Positions 43,166-51,518 are shown, counted from the stretch's first letter. The stretch is 64,000 bases of DNA from Streptomyces sp. SID8374 (GCF_009865135.1 NZ_WWGH01000001.1:4526001-4590000); one strand, 5' to 3'. Made by a program: numbers and translations. The notes: generated by a model not told the origin, from the sequence alone.

Positions 43166-43236
43166 TCTAACCGGACAAGAGACTTTCACCGGTTGACGGT
43201 CCTCGTTCTAACCCTTAAATTCGCTTTTACTGGTTG
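43166..43236. promoter_or_regulatory. Two 30-bp elements, TCTAACC-N10-CTTTyACyGGTTG
   Basis: Copies at 43166-43195 and 43207-43236 share TCTAACC, then CTTT, AC and GGTTG at fixed spacing. Start-to-start distance is 41 bp, close to four helical turns. Each copy also contains AACC...GGTT inverted arms. Likely operators of the CGNR regulator. Confidence 0.65.
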
Positions 43237-43281
43237 CGAGGCGGCCTCGCGGCCCCTGACCGAAAGCGTGGGGACCGATCC

Positions 43282-43737
43282 ATGAGCAAGGCGAAGAACC
43301 TACAGACCGGCCACATCGGCCTCAACGTCACCGACCTGGACCGTTCGATCGCCTTCTACCGCGAGGTCTTCGACTTCGAGGTGCTGGGCGAGGGCAAGGA
43401 CGGCGACCGCCGCTGGGCCTTCCTCGGGCGGGACTCCCGGCTCGTGGTCACCCTGTGGCAGCAGAGCGAGGGCACGTTCGCCACCGCGCTGCCCGGCCTG
43501 CACCACCTCTCCTTCCAGGTGGACACCGTCGAGGAGATCCGGGCCACGGAGGAGGTCCTGCGGTCGCTCGGCGCCACGTTCGCCTACGACGGGGTCGTGC
43601 CGCACGGGGAGACCGGTACGTCGGGCGGCATCTTCTTCTCCGACCCCGACGGCATCCGCCTGGAGATCTACGCGTCCACCGGCGCCGACCCGGCCGACGC
43701 TCCGACCTCCGGGGCTCCCACCTGCGGCTTCTTCTAG
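43282..43737 (+). CDS. VOC-family (glyoxalase/dioxygenase-like) protein
   Basis: A 151-residue vicinal-oxygen-chelate protein: GHIGLNVTDLDRSIAFYREVF, LHHLSFQVDTVEEI and the metal-ligand motif FFSDPDGIRLEIYAS. The His-8-type, His-mid and Glu near the C-terminus match metal-binding positions. Could be a dioxygenase, glyoxalase or antibiotic-resistance protein. It leads the plus-strand operon with the PNPOx-family gene. Confidence 0.88.
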   Translation: MSKAKNLQTGHIGLNVTDLDRSIAFYREVFDFEVLGEGKDGDRRWAFLGRDSRLVVTLWQQSEGTFATALPGLHHLSFQVDTVEEIRATEEVLRSLGATFAYDGVVPHGETGTSGGIFFSDPDGIRLEIYASTGADPADAPTSGAPTCGFF

Positions 43738-43785
43738 GCGGCGGCCGGGGACGACCCGCGCGCACTCTCGGCGAAAGGCAGAACC

Positions 43786-44817
43786 ATGGGCGGCTACCAC
43801 CGCGGCGAGATCGCCGTGCAGGAGCGGGCGGGCTTCGCCCGTCAGGCCGGACACGCGCGGGGCGCCATCGGCAACACGGTCCCCGACGTGGCGGTGGCCT
43901 TCCTCGCCGACCAGCCCCACCTGGTGGTGGGCGGCGCGGACGAGCGGGGCCGGATCTGGGCGACGCAGCTCACCGGGGAGCCGGGATTCCTGACCGTACC
44001 CGGCCCGCACACCCTGCACATCGGGGCGCTGCCCCCACCGGAGGACCCGCTCGCGGCCGTCCTGGCGGGAGCGGGAGAGGGGGCCGCAGGCGGGGCGGCA
44101 GCCGGAACCGGCACTGGAACCGAAACCGGGGCCGCAGGCGAGGCGGCGGCGGGAACCGGGACCAGCAGCGGCATCGGCTTCGGCGCGGACCCGGCCCCCG
44201 TCGCCATCGGCATGATCGGCATCGAACCGGCCACCCGGCGCCGGATGCGGATGAACGGCCGGGCGGTCCGGGACGGCGACGGGCTGCGCGTCGAACTCGA
44301 CCAGGTCATCTCCAACTGCCCCAAGTACATCCAGAAACGCGACCACCGCCCGGACCCGGCAACTCCGCTGCCCCGCACGGCAGTCGACAGCACGGAGCTG
44401 AGCCCTGAGCAGCAGCGGACGCTCCGGGCCGCCGACACCTTCTTCGTCGCCACCGCCTCCGACCGGGGAGACGCCGACGCCTCGCACCGGGGCGGCAACC
44501 CAGGCTTCGTCCAGGTGCTCTCACCCCGGCTGCTGCGCTGGCCCGACTACGCGGGCAACGCCATGTTCCTGACCCTGGGCAACCTCGAACTCAACCCGGC
44601 CGCCGGTCTCCTGGTCCCCGGCTGGGAGACCGGCACCTCCCTGCACCTGACGGGCTCGGCCCGCACGGTGTGGGACGAGGAGGAGGTGGCCCGTACGCCG
44701 GGGGCGCAGCGGATCGTGGAGTTCGAGATCGCCGCCGTACGGGAGATCGCGGCGGCCTCCCCGCTGCGCTGGACCGAGCCCGCCTACTCCCGATTCAACC
44801 CCCCGACGAGCGGCTGA
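43786..44817 (+). CDS. Pyridoxamine-phosphate-oxidase-family FMN protein with low-complexity insert
   Basis: A 343-residue split-barrel protein: FLADQPHLVVGGADERGRIW, VISNCPKYIQKR, and FVQVLSPRLLRWPDYAGNAM in a second half. At ~95-145 there is an Ala/Gly/Thr/Glu run (AGEGAAGGAAAGTGTGTETG) that looks like repeat expansion within a loop. Relatives often reduce or oxidise flavin-linked substrates; the exact reaction is unknown. It follows the VOC gene by 48 bp. Confidence 0.85.
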   Translation: MGGYHRGEIAVQERAGFARQAGHARGAIGNTVPDVAVAFLADQPHLVVGGADERGRIWATQLTGEPGFLTVPGPHTLHIGALPPPEDPLAAVLAGAGEGAAGGAAAGTGTGTETGAAGEAAAGTGTSSGIGFGADPAPVAIGMIGIEPATRRRMRMNGRAVRDGDGLRVELDQVISNCPKYIQKRDHRPDPATPLPRTAVDSTELSPEQQRTLRAADTFFVATASDRGDADASHRGGNPGFVQVLSPRLLRWPDYAGNAMFLTLGNLELNPAAGLLVPGWETGTSLHLTGSARTVWDEEEVARTPGAQRIVEFEIAAVREIAAASPLRWTEPAYSRFNPPTSG

Positions 44818-44896
44818 CGTTGCCGGACGTGGCGTGACGTCGCCCGGCATCCCGCCCGTCCGGCCGCCGCGTACCCCTACCCCTGACGGAGTCACC

Positions 44897-45091
44897 ATGC
44901 GGATCACCGTGGACCTGGATCTCTGCGAGAGCCACGGCAGTTGCGTCTTCGCCGCCCCCGAGATCTTCTCGTTCGACGACGACGACTACCTCCTGTACGA
45001 AGCCGCCCCGGACGACGGGCTGCGCGAGGCCGCCGAGAAGGCCGCCGCCTCCTGCCCGGTCCGCGCCATCACCGTGGCCGCCGCCCCGTGA
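44897..45091 (+). CDS. Small ferredoxin (3Fe-4S type)
   Basis: A 64-residue acidic ferredoxin: CESHGSC (C-x5-C) near the N-terminus and SCPVRAI near the end, the spacing of actinobacterial 3Fe-4S ferredoxins that serve cytochromes P450. ATG 44897 follows GGAG; the longer frame from 44834 is Pro-rich and unlikely. Its stop overlaps the reductase start by four bases. Confidence 0.92.
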   Translation: MRITVDLDLCESHGSCVFAAPEIFSFDDDDYLLYEAAPDDGLREAAEKAAASCPVRAITVAAAP

Positions 45092-46296
45092 GCGCCGCCG
45101 GCCATCCGCGCGACGTGGTGATCGTCGGGGCCTCGCTGGCGGGGCTGCGGGCCGCGACGACCCTGCGCGCCGAGGGGTTCACCGGGAACCTCACCCTCGT
45201 CGGGGCCGAGCCGCACGCCCCGTACGACCGCCCGCCGCTCTCCAAGAAGTTCCTGACGGCGCAGGCCCCCGCCGACACCGGGCTCCCGGTCCCCGACGGC
45301 CTCGGGGCCTGCTGGCTGCTGGGGCGGTCCGCCGTCCGGCTGGACCCGTACAGCAGGATCGTCACCCTCGCCGACGGCACCCGCCTGCCCTACGACGGTC
45401 TCCTGATCGCCACCGGGGCCGCCGCCCGGTCCGGCGCGGTGACCGGCGAACCCGGCCCGGAGCAAGGGGTGTTCACCCTGCGGGGCCGCGATGACGCGAC
45501 GGCACTGCGGGCCGCGCTCACCCCCGGGCGGGGGCTGCTCGTCGTGGGCGCCGGGTTCCTCGGCGGCGAGGTCGCCGCGGCGGGCCGGGCGCTCGGCCTC
45601 GGCGTCACGCTCGTGGAGGCCGGGGCCGTACCGCTGGAGCGCGCGATCGGCGCGGAGGCCGGGGCGTTCGTGGGGATGCTGCACCGCAAGGCGGGCATCG
45701 ACCTGTGCACCGGCACCACGGTCACCGAGTACGGGACCGGCCCGGACGGCACGCTCCGGGGCGCCCGCCTGGCCGACGGCCGGCTCGTGGCGGCCGATGT
45801 CGCGGTCCTGGCCCTGGGCGCGACCCCGGCCACCGGCTGGCTGGCCGGATCGGGCATCGAGGCGGCCGACGGAGTACGTACGGACTCCCGGCTGCGGGCC
45901 CTGTTCCCGGACGGCAGCACCGTCCCCGGCGTGGTCGCGGCGGGCGACGCGGCCCGGGTCCCGCAACCCTTGGCGGACGGCGCGGCCCCCGCCCTCGGCC
46001 ACTGGTCCGGCGCCGTGGAACAGGGCGCGGCGGCCGCCCGCACACTGCTCCTGGGCGACGCGGCCCCGCCCTACGCCGAGGTCCCCTCCTTCTGGTCCGA
46101 CGTCCACGGCGTCCGGCTCCGCTCGGTGGGCCTCCCGGCGCTCGCCGACACGGTGAAGGTCCACGAGTGCGACCGGCCGGCCCGGCGCCTGGAGGTCAGC
46201 TACCACCGGGAGGGCCGCCTGATCGGAGCCCTGACGATCGGCCGGACCTCCCGACTCGCGCCTTACCGGGTGGCGTTGGCCGAGTACGGCGTTTAG
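45088..46296 (+). CDS. FAD-dependent ferredoxin reductase
   Basis: A 402-residue pyridine-nucleotide-disulphide-type reductase: FAD motif VIVGASLAGLRAATTLRAEG, NAD motif LVVGAGFLGGEVAAAGRALG, C-terminal FAD contact PGVVAAGDAARVPQP, and a reductase_C domain (VPSFWSDVHGVRLRSVG). Starts at GTG 45088 overlapping the ferredoxin stop (GTGA). Ferredoxin plus reductase is a complete NADH electron chain but there is no P450 or Rieske oxygenase in this window. Its TAG stop interlocks with the TAA stop of the convergent crotonase gene. Confidence 0.93.
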   Translation: MSAAGHPRDVVIVGASLAGLRAATTLRAEGFTGNLTLVGAEPHAPYDRPPLSKKFLTAQAPADTGLPVPDGLGACWLLGRSAVRLDPYSRIVTLADGTRLPYDGLLIATGAAARSGAVTGEPGPEQGVFTLRGRDDATALRAALTPGRGLLVVGAGFLGGEVAAAGRALGLGVTLVEAGAVPLERAIGAEAGAFVGMLHRKAGIDLCTGTTVTEYGTGPDGTLRGARLADGRLVAADVAVLALGATPATGWLAGSGIEAADGVRTDSRLRALFPDGSTVPGVVAAGDAARVPQPLADGAAPALGHWSGAVEQGAAAARTLLLGDAAPPYAEVPSFWSDVHGVRLRSVGLPALADTVKVHECDRPARRLEVSYHREGRLIGALTIGRTSRLAPYRVALAEYGV

Positions 46297-47336
46297 CGCC
46301 CCCGGTACTCCGGCGTCCGCCGCTCCACGAAGGAGGCGACGCCCTCGTCGGCGTCCCGGGTGGTCATGTTGATCTCCTGGGCGGCCGCCTCCGCCGCGAA
46401 CGCCGTCGCCCGGTCGGCGGTGAGCGAGTCGTTCACGAGCTGCTTGGTGAGGGCGATGGCTCGGGTGGGCCCGCAGGCCAGCCGACCGGCCCACTCGGCG
46501 GCGACGGCTGCCAACTGGCCTTCCGGCACTGTGCGGTTGACGAGCCCGATGCGTTCCGCGTCCGCCGCCGTCAGGGCGTCCCCGAAGAACATCAGCTCCT
46601 TTGCTCGCTGCGGCCCCACCAGCCGGGGCAGCAGATAGGCGCCGCCGCCGTCCGGGACGAGCCCTCGGCGTACGAAGACCTCGATGAACTTCGCGGTGTC
46701 GGCGGCCAGGACCAGATCGCAGGCGAACGCCAGGTGCGCGCCGATCCCGGCGGCGGTCCCGTTGACGGCGGCGATCACCGGCTTCTCGCAGTCCAGTACG
46801 GCCGCGATGAGCCGTTGCGCGCCGAGCCGGATGGTCCGGGCGACGTCCCCGGGGACCCGTTCGCGGGTCCGGGCCGGGGAGCCGCGCAGGTCGGCGCCCG
46901 CGCAGAAGCCGCGCCCGGTGGCGGTGAGCACGACGGCCCGTACGGCGGGGTCGGCGGAGGCGTCGGCCAGCAGCGCGATGACGCGTTCGCGCTGCTCCCA
47001 GGTGACGGCGTTCATGGCCTCGGGCCGGTTGAGGGTGATCCAGGAGACGCCGTCGGCGGTGGTGCGGTGGAGGACGGTGGACTTGGGCGTTCCGCTCCCG
47101 GATTCCGGGTCGGCTGTCGGCGTACGGTCCAGGGGCCCGAGGGGCGGCGTACGGTCGACGGGCTCCAAGGGCGGCGTACGCTCCACCGGCTCCACCGGCT
47201 CCACCGGCTCCACCGGCTCCACCGGCTCCACCGGCTCCACCGGCTCCACGGACGGTGTACGGTCCTCCGGCTCCACCGGCGGCGTACGCTCCACGGCCTC
47301 CACGGCCTCCACAGGCCCAACAGCCTCCCCGCTCAC
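46293..47336 (-). CDS. Enoyl-CoA hydratase/isomerase (crotonase) family protein with VEP-repeat N-terminus
   Basis: A ~347-residue protein. Residues ~1-85 are repeats, including seven perfect VEP triplets. The crotonase fold follows: SWITLNRPEAMNAVTWEQRE, GRGFCAGADLRG, then GIGAHLAFACDLVLAAD. Neither classic hydratase Glu is present: the first position is His (AHLAFAC) and the second is Phe. The sequence RRGLVPDGGGAYLLPRLVG instead matches PaaG-like isomerases with a catalytic Asp. So I read it as an isomerase-type crotonase. GTG 47336 overlaps the upstream ligase stop (GTGA); GTG 47342 is also possible. Confidence 0.85.
   Translation of the reverse strand: MSGEAVGPVEAVEAVERTPPVEPEDRTPSVEPVEPVEPVEPVEPVEPVEPVERTPPLEPVDRTPPLGPLDRTPTADPESGSGTPKSTVLHRTTADGVSWITLNRPEAMNAVTWEQRERVIALLADASADPAVRAVVLTATGRGFCAGADLRGSPARTRERVPGDVARTIRLGAQRLIAAVLDCEKPVIAAVNGTAAGIGAHLAFACDLVLAADTAKFIEVFVRRGLVPDGGGAYLLPRLVGPQRAKELMFFGDALTAADAERIGLVNRTVPEGQLAAVAAEWAGRLACGPTRAIALTKQLVNDSLTADRATAFAAEAAAQEINMTTRDADEGVASFVERRTPEYRGR
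47181..47252. repeat. 9-bp tandem repeat encoding VEP units
   Basis: CTCCACCGG is repeated seven times exactly (47181-47243), followed by an eighth, altered unit. Inside the crotonase gene. Confidence 0.9.
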
Positions 47337-49561
47337 CGGCACACCGCCAGCGCGTCCAACGCCACCGCGCCCTGGCCGCGTCCCAGCACCACCAGCGGGT
47401 TGATGTCCAGCTCGGTCAGGTCGTCGCCCAGCTCCAGGGCCATCCGCTGTACCCGCAGCACCACCTCCACCAGCGCGTCCACATCGACGGGCGCCCCGCC
47501 GCGTACGCCGGCCAGCAGGGCGCGGCCGCGCAGCTCGCCGAGCATGTCCCGGGCCTCCTTCTCGCCGAAGGGAGGCACCCGTACCGCCGTGTCGTGGAGC
47601 ACCTCCACCAGGACCCCGCCGAGCCCGACCGTGACGGTCGGCCCGAAGAGGGGGTCGTGGGTGACGCCGACCATCATCTCGACGCCCCGGTCGATCATCT
47701 GGCAGACGAGGATGCCGTCCAGGTCGACGGATTCGAAGCGGGCGATGTCGGTCAACTCGCGGTAGGCGTCCCGTACTTGACTGGCGGACGTGAGCCCGAC
47801 CTTGACCAGGCCGAGCTCCGTCTTGTGGGCGAGGTGGGGGCCGGAGGCCTTCATGACCACGGGGTAGCCGACCGGGCCGGCCGCGCGGACCGCGCCCGCC
47901 GCGCTGGTCACCAGCTGCTCGCGCGGCACCCGGATCCCGTACGCGCGCAGCAGCTGCTTCGCCGCGTGCTCGCTGAGCTGCTGTCCCGGGCGCAGCAGGC
48001 CGCGCGCCTTGCGGAAGGAGGGGGAGGGGGTGCGCGGGGCGTCGTCGAAGGGGGAGCGGTAGCCGGTGGCGAAGCGGTGGTGGTCCAGGTAGGCCTTCAC
48101 GGCGGTGACGCAGTTGGAGAACGTACGGAAGGTGGCGACGCGGGAGGAGCCGAGGAGCGTGGTCCGGTAGGCGTCCTCGGTGCCCACGGGGGAGCCCCAG
48201 ATCACGCAGACCAGCTTGTCCGTGGCCTCGGCGGCGTCCACCAGGTCCTGGGCGAGGCGGTCGCTCATGGGCGGGAACGGGCCGGTGATCGGACAGATCA
48301 GGACCCCCACGGACGGGTCGGCGAGGATCGCGTCGATGATCTTCCGGCCGCGGTGGTCGCCGACCGGGTGGCCGCCGTTGTCGATGGGGTTGGCGACGTT
48401 GAGGTAGCCGGGTATCCAGGTGTGCAGCTCGTCCTGCTTGGCGGGGGAGAGGGTGGGCAGCGGGAGCCCGGCGGCCGTGGCCAGGTCGGCGAAGTGGGCG
48501 CCGGTGCCGCCGGAGATGGAGTACACGGCGACGCCCTCCGCCCGGGGCGGCCGGGCCCGGGCCAACAGAGCCGCGGTGTCCTGGAGTTCGTCGAGACCGT
48601 CCACCCGGACCACCCCGAACTGCCGCATCGCCGCGTCCACCACCTGGTCCGCCCCGGTCAGCTTCCCGGTGTGCGAGGCGGCGGCCACGGCCCCGGCCTC
48701 CGTACGCCCCACCTTCACCGCCACCACCGGCACCCCCGCGCGGGCGGCCCGGTCGGCGGCGAGCAGGAAGGAGCGGCCGTCCTTGAGCCCCTCCACGTAA
48801 CAGGCGATGGCCCCCACCTCGGGGCGCTGGGCGAAATACGCGATGAAGTCGGCGGTCTCCAGGTCGGCCTCGTTGCCCGTGGGCGCCCAGTGCGAGAGCC
48901 GGATGCCCAGCTCCTGGAGGGTGTAGAGGGGGCGGCCCTGGTGCCCGGACTGGGTGATCAGGGCGATGGCCGGGCCCTCCAGGTCGTCCCGGAACTCCTC
49001 GAAGGCGTTCAGGTTGGTGTTCGGCCCCAGCAGCCGCACCCCGGACCGTTCCACGGCCGCCGCCAGCCGGGCCTGAGCCACCGCGCCCGCCTCCCCGGTC
49101 TCGGCGAACCCGGAGGCGAAGGCCACGGCGAAGGGGATCTTGGCCTCGCCGAGCTCCTCGATCACCGGGAGCGGGTCGGCGACCAGCAGGACCGCCAGGT
49201 CGACCGGCTCGGGGAGGGCGGCGACCGAGGGGACGCAGGGGCGCCCGAAGACGGCGTCACGGGCCGGGTGCACCGGGTGCAGCCGCGCCCCGACCCGCTC
49301 GGCCCAGGCGATGAGCTGCCGGGTGATGCCGGTGTTGGGTCGCCCCTCGGTGTCGGAGGCGCCGACGACGGCCACCGAGCGCGGCCGGAAGAAGCTGTCC
49401 AGGTCGGGCACGGTCAGCTGCAACGGCCGCCCGCTGACGTCGAGTCCGCCCTGCCGGGTGGCGGTGGGCAGGCTGACGACGGAGGCGTGCGGCTCCTCGC
49501 CGCAGGCCACCACCCGGGCGCGGAAGTCGGTGGTGAGGGTGCCGTGAGTCGATCCAAGCAT
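47333..49561 (-). CDS. ADP-forming acyl-CoA synthetase (acetyl-CoA synthetase family, fused alpha/beta)
   Basis: A 742-residue enzyme. CoA_binding domain (~45-135, FFRPRSVAVVGASDTEGRPN), ligase-CoA domains (~190-480, ALITQSGHQGRPLYTLQELG, GVAVYSISGGTGAHFADLA) and an ATP-grasp domain (~540-740, VMKASGPHLAHKTELGLVKV and LTELDINPLVVL). It forms acyl-CoA from acid, CoA and ATP (or the reverse), releasing ADP. ATG 49561 is chosen; upstream open frame lies in a Pro-rich region that includes the operator sites. Two CTGAC-N5-GTCAG sites sit 76-114 bp before its start. Confidence 0.92.
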   Translation of the reverse strand: MLGSTHGTLTTDFRARVVACGEEPHASVVSLPTATRQGGLDVSGRPLQLTVPDLDSFFRPRSVAVVGASDTEGRPNTGITRQLIAWAERVGARLHPVHPARDAVFGRPCVPSVAALPEPVDLAVLLVADPLPVIEELGEAKIPFAVAFASGFAETGEAGAVAQARLAAAVERSGVRLLGPNTNLNAFEEFRDDLEGPAIALITQSGHQGRPLYTLQELGIRLSHWAPTGNEADLETADFIAYFAQRPEVGAIACYVEGLKDGRSFLLAADRAARAGVPVVAVKVGRTEAGAVAAASHTGKLTGADQVVDAAMRQFGVVRVDGLDELQDTAALLARARPPRAEGVAVYSISGGTGAHFADLATAAGLPLPTLSPAKQDELHTWIPGYLNVANPIDNGGHPVGDHRGRKIIDAILADPSVGVLICPITGPFPPMSDRLAQDLVDAAEATDKLVCVIWGSPVGTEDAYRTTLLGSSRVATFRTFSNCVTAVKAYLDHHRFATGYRSPFDDAPRTPSPSFRKARGLLRPGQQLSEHAAKQLLRAYGIRVPREQLVTSAAGAVRAAGPVGYPVVMKASGPHLAHKTELGLVKVGLTSASQVRDAYRELTDIARFESVDLDGILVCQMIDRGVEMMVGVTHDPLFGPTVTVGLGGVLVEVLHDTAVRVPPFGEKEARDMLGELRGRALLAGVRGGAPVDVDALVEVVLRVQRMALELGDDLTELDINPLVVLGRGQGAVALDALAVCR

Positions 49562-49636
49562 CGTTCCGCCACTCCTGCTCGATGGTCCTGCTGGATGGTC
49601 CGCCGGCCCGGTGTCCGTGGGGGCAGGCGCGATTGG

Positions 49637-49651
49637 CTGACGCTCTGTCAG
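49637..49651. promoter_or_regulatory. CTGAC-N5-GTCAG operator 1 (ADP-forming synthetase)
   Basis: CTGACGCTCTGTCAG, perfect arms. Confidence 0.7.
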
Positions 49652-49660
49652 GTTACTGAA

Positions 49661-49675
49661 CTGACGGCCCGTCAG
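49661..49675. promoter_or_regulatory. CTGAC-N5-GTCAG operator 2 (ADP-forming synthetase)
   Basis: CTGACGGCCCGTCAG, perfect arms, 24 bp (start to start) from the first site. Confidence 0.7.
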
Positions 49676-49771
49676 GAATGGTCGTGCAGGCAAAGGCTCC
49701 CGGGGGTACGGGGGCGGGGGCCGCCGCTGGTCACGGAGGGGTGCGAAGTGGCGTAGGGTTGGGTTCACCGA

Positions 49772-49845
49772 CGCGGGGTGGAGCAGCTCGGTAGCTCGCT
49801 GGGCTCATAACCCAGAGGTCGCAGGTTCAAATCCTGTCCCCGCTA
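49772..49845 (+). tRNA. Initiator tRNA-Met (CAT)
   Basis: Full cloverleaf: acceptor CGCGGGG/CCCCGCT, D arm GAGC...GCTC, anticodon stem CTGGG/CCCAG around CTCATAA (anticodon 49806-49808), T arm GCAGG-TTCAAAT-CCTGT. The first pair C1-U72 is a mismatch and the anticodon stem has three G-C pairs next to the loop, both hallmarks of the initiator. CCA is not encoded. A TAGGGT sequence at 49754 could be its -10. Confidence 0.97.
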
Positions 49846-49857
49846 CTGATGGAACGC

Positions 49858-49894
49858 GACCGAGGCCCGGATCCCCTGGATCCGGGCCTCGGTC
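49858..49894 (+). terminator. 17-bp perfect hairpin after the tRNA
   Basis: Stem 49858-49874 (GACCGAGGCCCGGATCC), loop CCT or CCC-like of three bases, stem 49878-49894, followed by GTTTCC. Strong intrinsic-type terminator. Confidence 0.85.
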
Positions 49895-49981
49895 GTTTCC
49901 GCCCCGGGTGCCGGACGGCCGGACATCCCTCCCGGACGCTGAGCCATGGCGGGGCGTGATCGGCCGGGCGAGGCTTGACCC

Positions 49982-50872
49982 ATGACGCAGACAGAAGACA
50001 CGACGCCCGCTCAGTCCCCCTCCCCGCCCTCGTCCCCGGTTCTGGTGATCGGTGGCACCGGCAAGACCGGCCGCCGGGTGGTGGCCCGCCTCCGTGAGCT
50101 GGGGGTGGAGACCCGGGCGGCCTCGCGGTCCGGCGAGACCCGGTTCGACTGGGAGTCCCCGGACACCTGGGGGCCCGCCCTGGAGGGGGCCGAGGCCGTC
50201 TACATCGTCCCGCTGGACACCGAGCCCTCCCCGACGCCCGCCTTCGTGGAGCGGGCCGTCGCCGCCGGGGTGCGGCGGCTGGTGCTGCTCTCGGCCCGAG
50301 GTGTCGACGTACCGGGCTACTTCGGCGACTCCGTCCTCGACGGCGGCCCCCACCTGAAGGGCGAGCAGGCCGTGCGCGACTCCGGCCTGGACTGGACGAT
50401 CCTGCGGCCCGGCTGGTTCGCCCAGAACTTCAGCGAGGGCGTCTTCCTCGACGGCGTACGCGCCGGGGAGCTGGCCCTCCCGGTCGGGGACGGCAAGGCC
50501 GCGTACATCGATACGGAGGACATCGCGGCGGTGGCGGTGGCGGCGCTCACCGAGGACGGCCACGACGGCGAGGTGTACGAGCTGTCGGGCCCCCGCGCGC
50601 TGGGCATCACCGAGGTCCTGGACGAGATCGCGAAGGTGACCGGCGGCACGCCCGCCTCCTACGCCCCGCTCGCGGAGGCCGCCTTCCGGGACGGGCTGGT
50701 CGCGCAGGGCATGTCGGCGGTGGAGGCCGAGCTCTGGACGGCCGCGCTGGAGCCGATCCGCACAAGCCGGGAGGCCCCGCTGAAGGACGGCGTCCACCGC
50801 GCCCTGGGCCGCTCCCCGCGCGACGTCGCCGAGGTCTTCCGGGACGCGGCGGCGGAGGGTGCCTGGGGGTGA
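49982..50872 (+). CDS. NmrA/SDR-type NAD(P)H-binding protein, copy 1
   Basis: A 296-residue atypical short-chain dehydrogenase: Rossmann motif VIGGTGKTGRRVVARL, AASRSGETRFDWESPDTW, DWTILRPGWFAQNF. The catalytic YxxxK of true SDRs is absent, so it is NmrA-like and may sense the redox state. It is a paralogue of the gene at 53722. Converges with a MarR gene 6 bp downstream. Confidence 0.88.
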   Translation: MTQTEDTTPAQSPSPPSSPVLVIGGTGKTGRRVVARLRELGVETRAASRSGETRFDWESPDTWGPALEGAEAVYIVPLDTEPSPTPAFVERAVAAGVRRLVLLSARGVDVPGYFGDSVLDGGPHLKGEQAVRDSGLDWTILRPGWFAQNFSEGVFLDGVRAGELALPVGDGKAAYIDTEDIAAVAVAALTEDGHDGEVYELSGPRALGITEVLDEIAKVTGGTPASYAPLAEAAFRDGLVAQGMSAVEAELWTAALEPIRTSREAPLKDGVHRALGRSPRDVAEVFRDAAAEGAWG

Positions 50873-50878
50873 GGATCC

Positions 50879-51358
50879 CTACGACAGGCCCTGGTCCGGG
50901 TCGCCGCTCGTGTTGCGGATCATCTGCCGGAGCACCTTGAGGGCGGTGACGTAGTCGGCGTCGTCGATGCCGTGGTGGATACGTTCGCGGATGCCCGGGG
51001 CGTGCCGCTTGAGCCCGGCCCGGGCTTCCTCGCCCGCCTCGGTGATCCACAGCCGCCCCTCGCCGTCCCGCCTGAGCCAGGCGCGCCCCACCAGGGCCTC
51101 CGCCTCGGCCGTCAGGTCGTCCTCGGGCCGGATGTAGGTGTGCATGGCCTGCTGGGGCTCGGGGACGGTCATGCCCTGGCCGTCGGGGGAGAGGTCGTTC
51201 TCCGACAGGTTGCGCAGCAGCCAGAACTGGGGCTGGGTGAAGCCGAGTTCGGCCTGCCGCTCCCGGATGAACGCGATGAGCGCCTCGTAGGCCACGCCGG
51301 TCCAGTAGGCGGCGGGCTGGGCGGCGAGTTCGGTGTCGGTGAGCTGGGTGCCGGTCAT
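50879..51358 (-). CDS. MarR-family transcriptional regulator
   Basis: A 159-residue winged-helix protein: AAYWTGVAYEALIAFIRERQ, LGFTQPQFWLLRNLSE as the start of the DNA-binding region, then wing RRDGEGRLWITEAGEEARA. Between its start and the hydroxyacid dehydrogenase gene lies TCAAGTTAAGTTGA plus TTGACGTCAA, typical operator shapes for this family and likely its autoregulatory site. Confidence 0.87.
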   Translation of the reverse strand: MTGTQLTDTELAAQPAAYWTGVAYEALIAFIRERQAELGFTQPQFWLLRNLSENDLSPDGQGMTVPEPQQAMHTYIRPEDDLTAEAEALVGRAWLRRDGEGRLWITEAGEEARAGLKRHAPGIRERIHHGIDDADYVTALKVLRQMIRNTSGDPDQGLS

Positions 51359-51410
51359 GGCCTGTTCCCCTGACGTCGCGTCTGTCCGCTGATGCGCTCA
51401 ACGTAGAACC

Positions 51411-51430
51411 TCAAGTTAAGTTGACGTCAA
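51411..51430. promoter_or_regulatory. MarR-type operator
   Basis: TCAAGTTAAGTTGA (51411-51424, near palindrome) overlapping TTGACGTCAA (51421-51430, perfect palindrome), 53 bp before the MarR start and 89 bp before the divergent dehydrogenase. Confidence 0.6.
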
Positions 51431-51518
51431 GAGGTGTTCTGTGCTGCGCGGTAGGGTCCGTAGGGGTGGTTCGGGGCTTACGGGAGCCCGGCCCGCATGC
51501 CGGATGGGGGGAGGCCTC

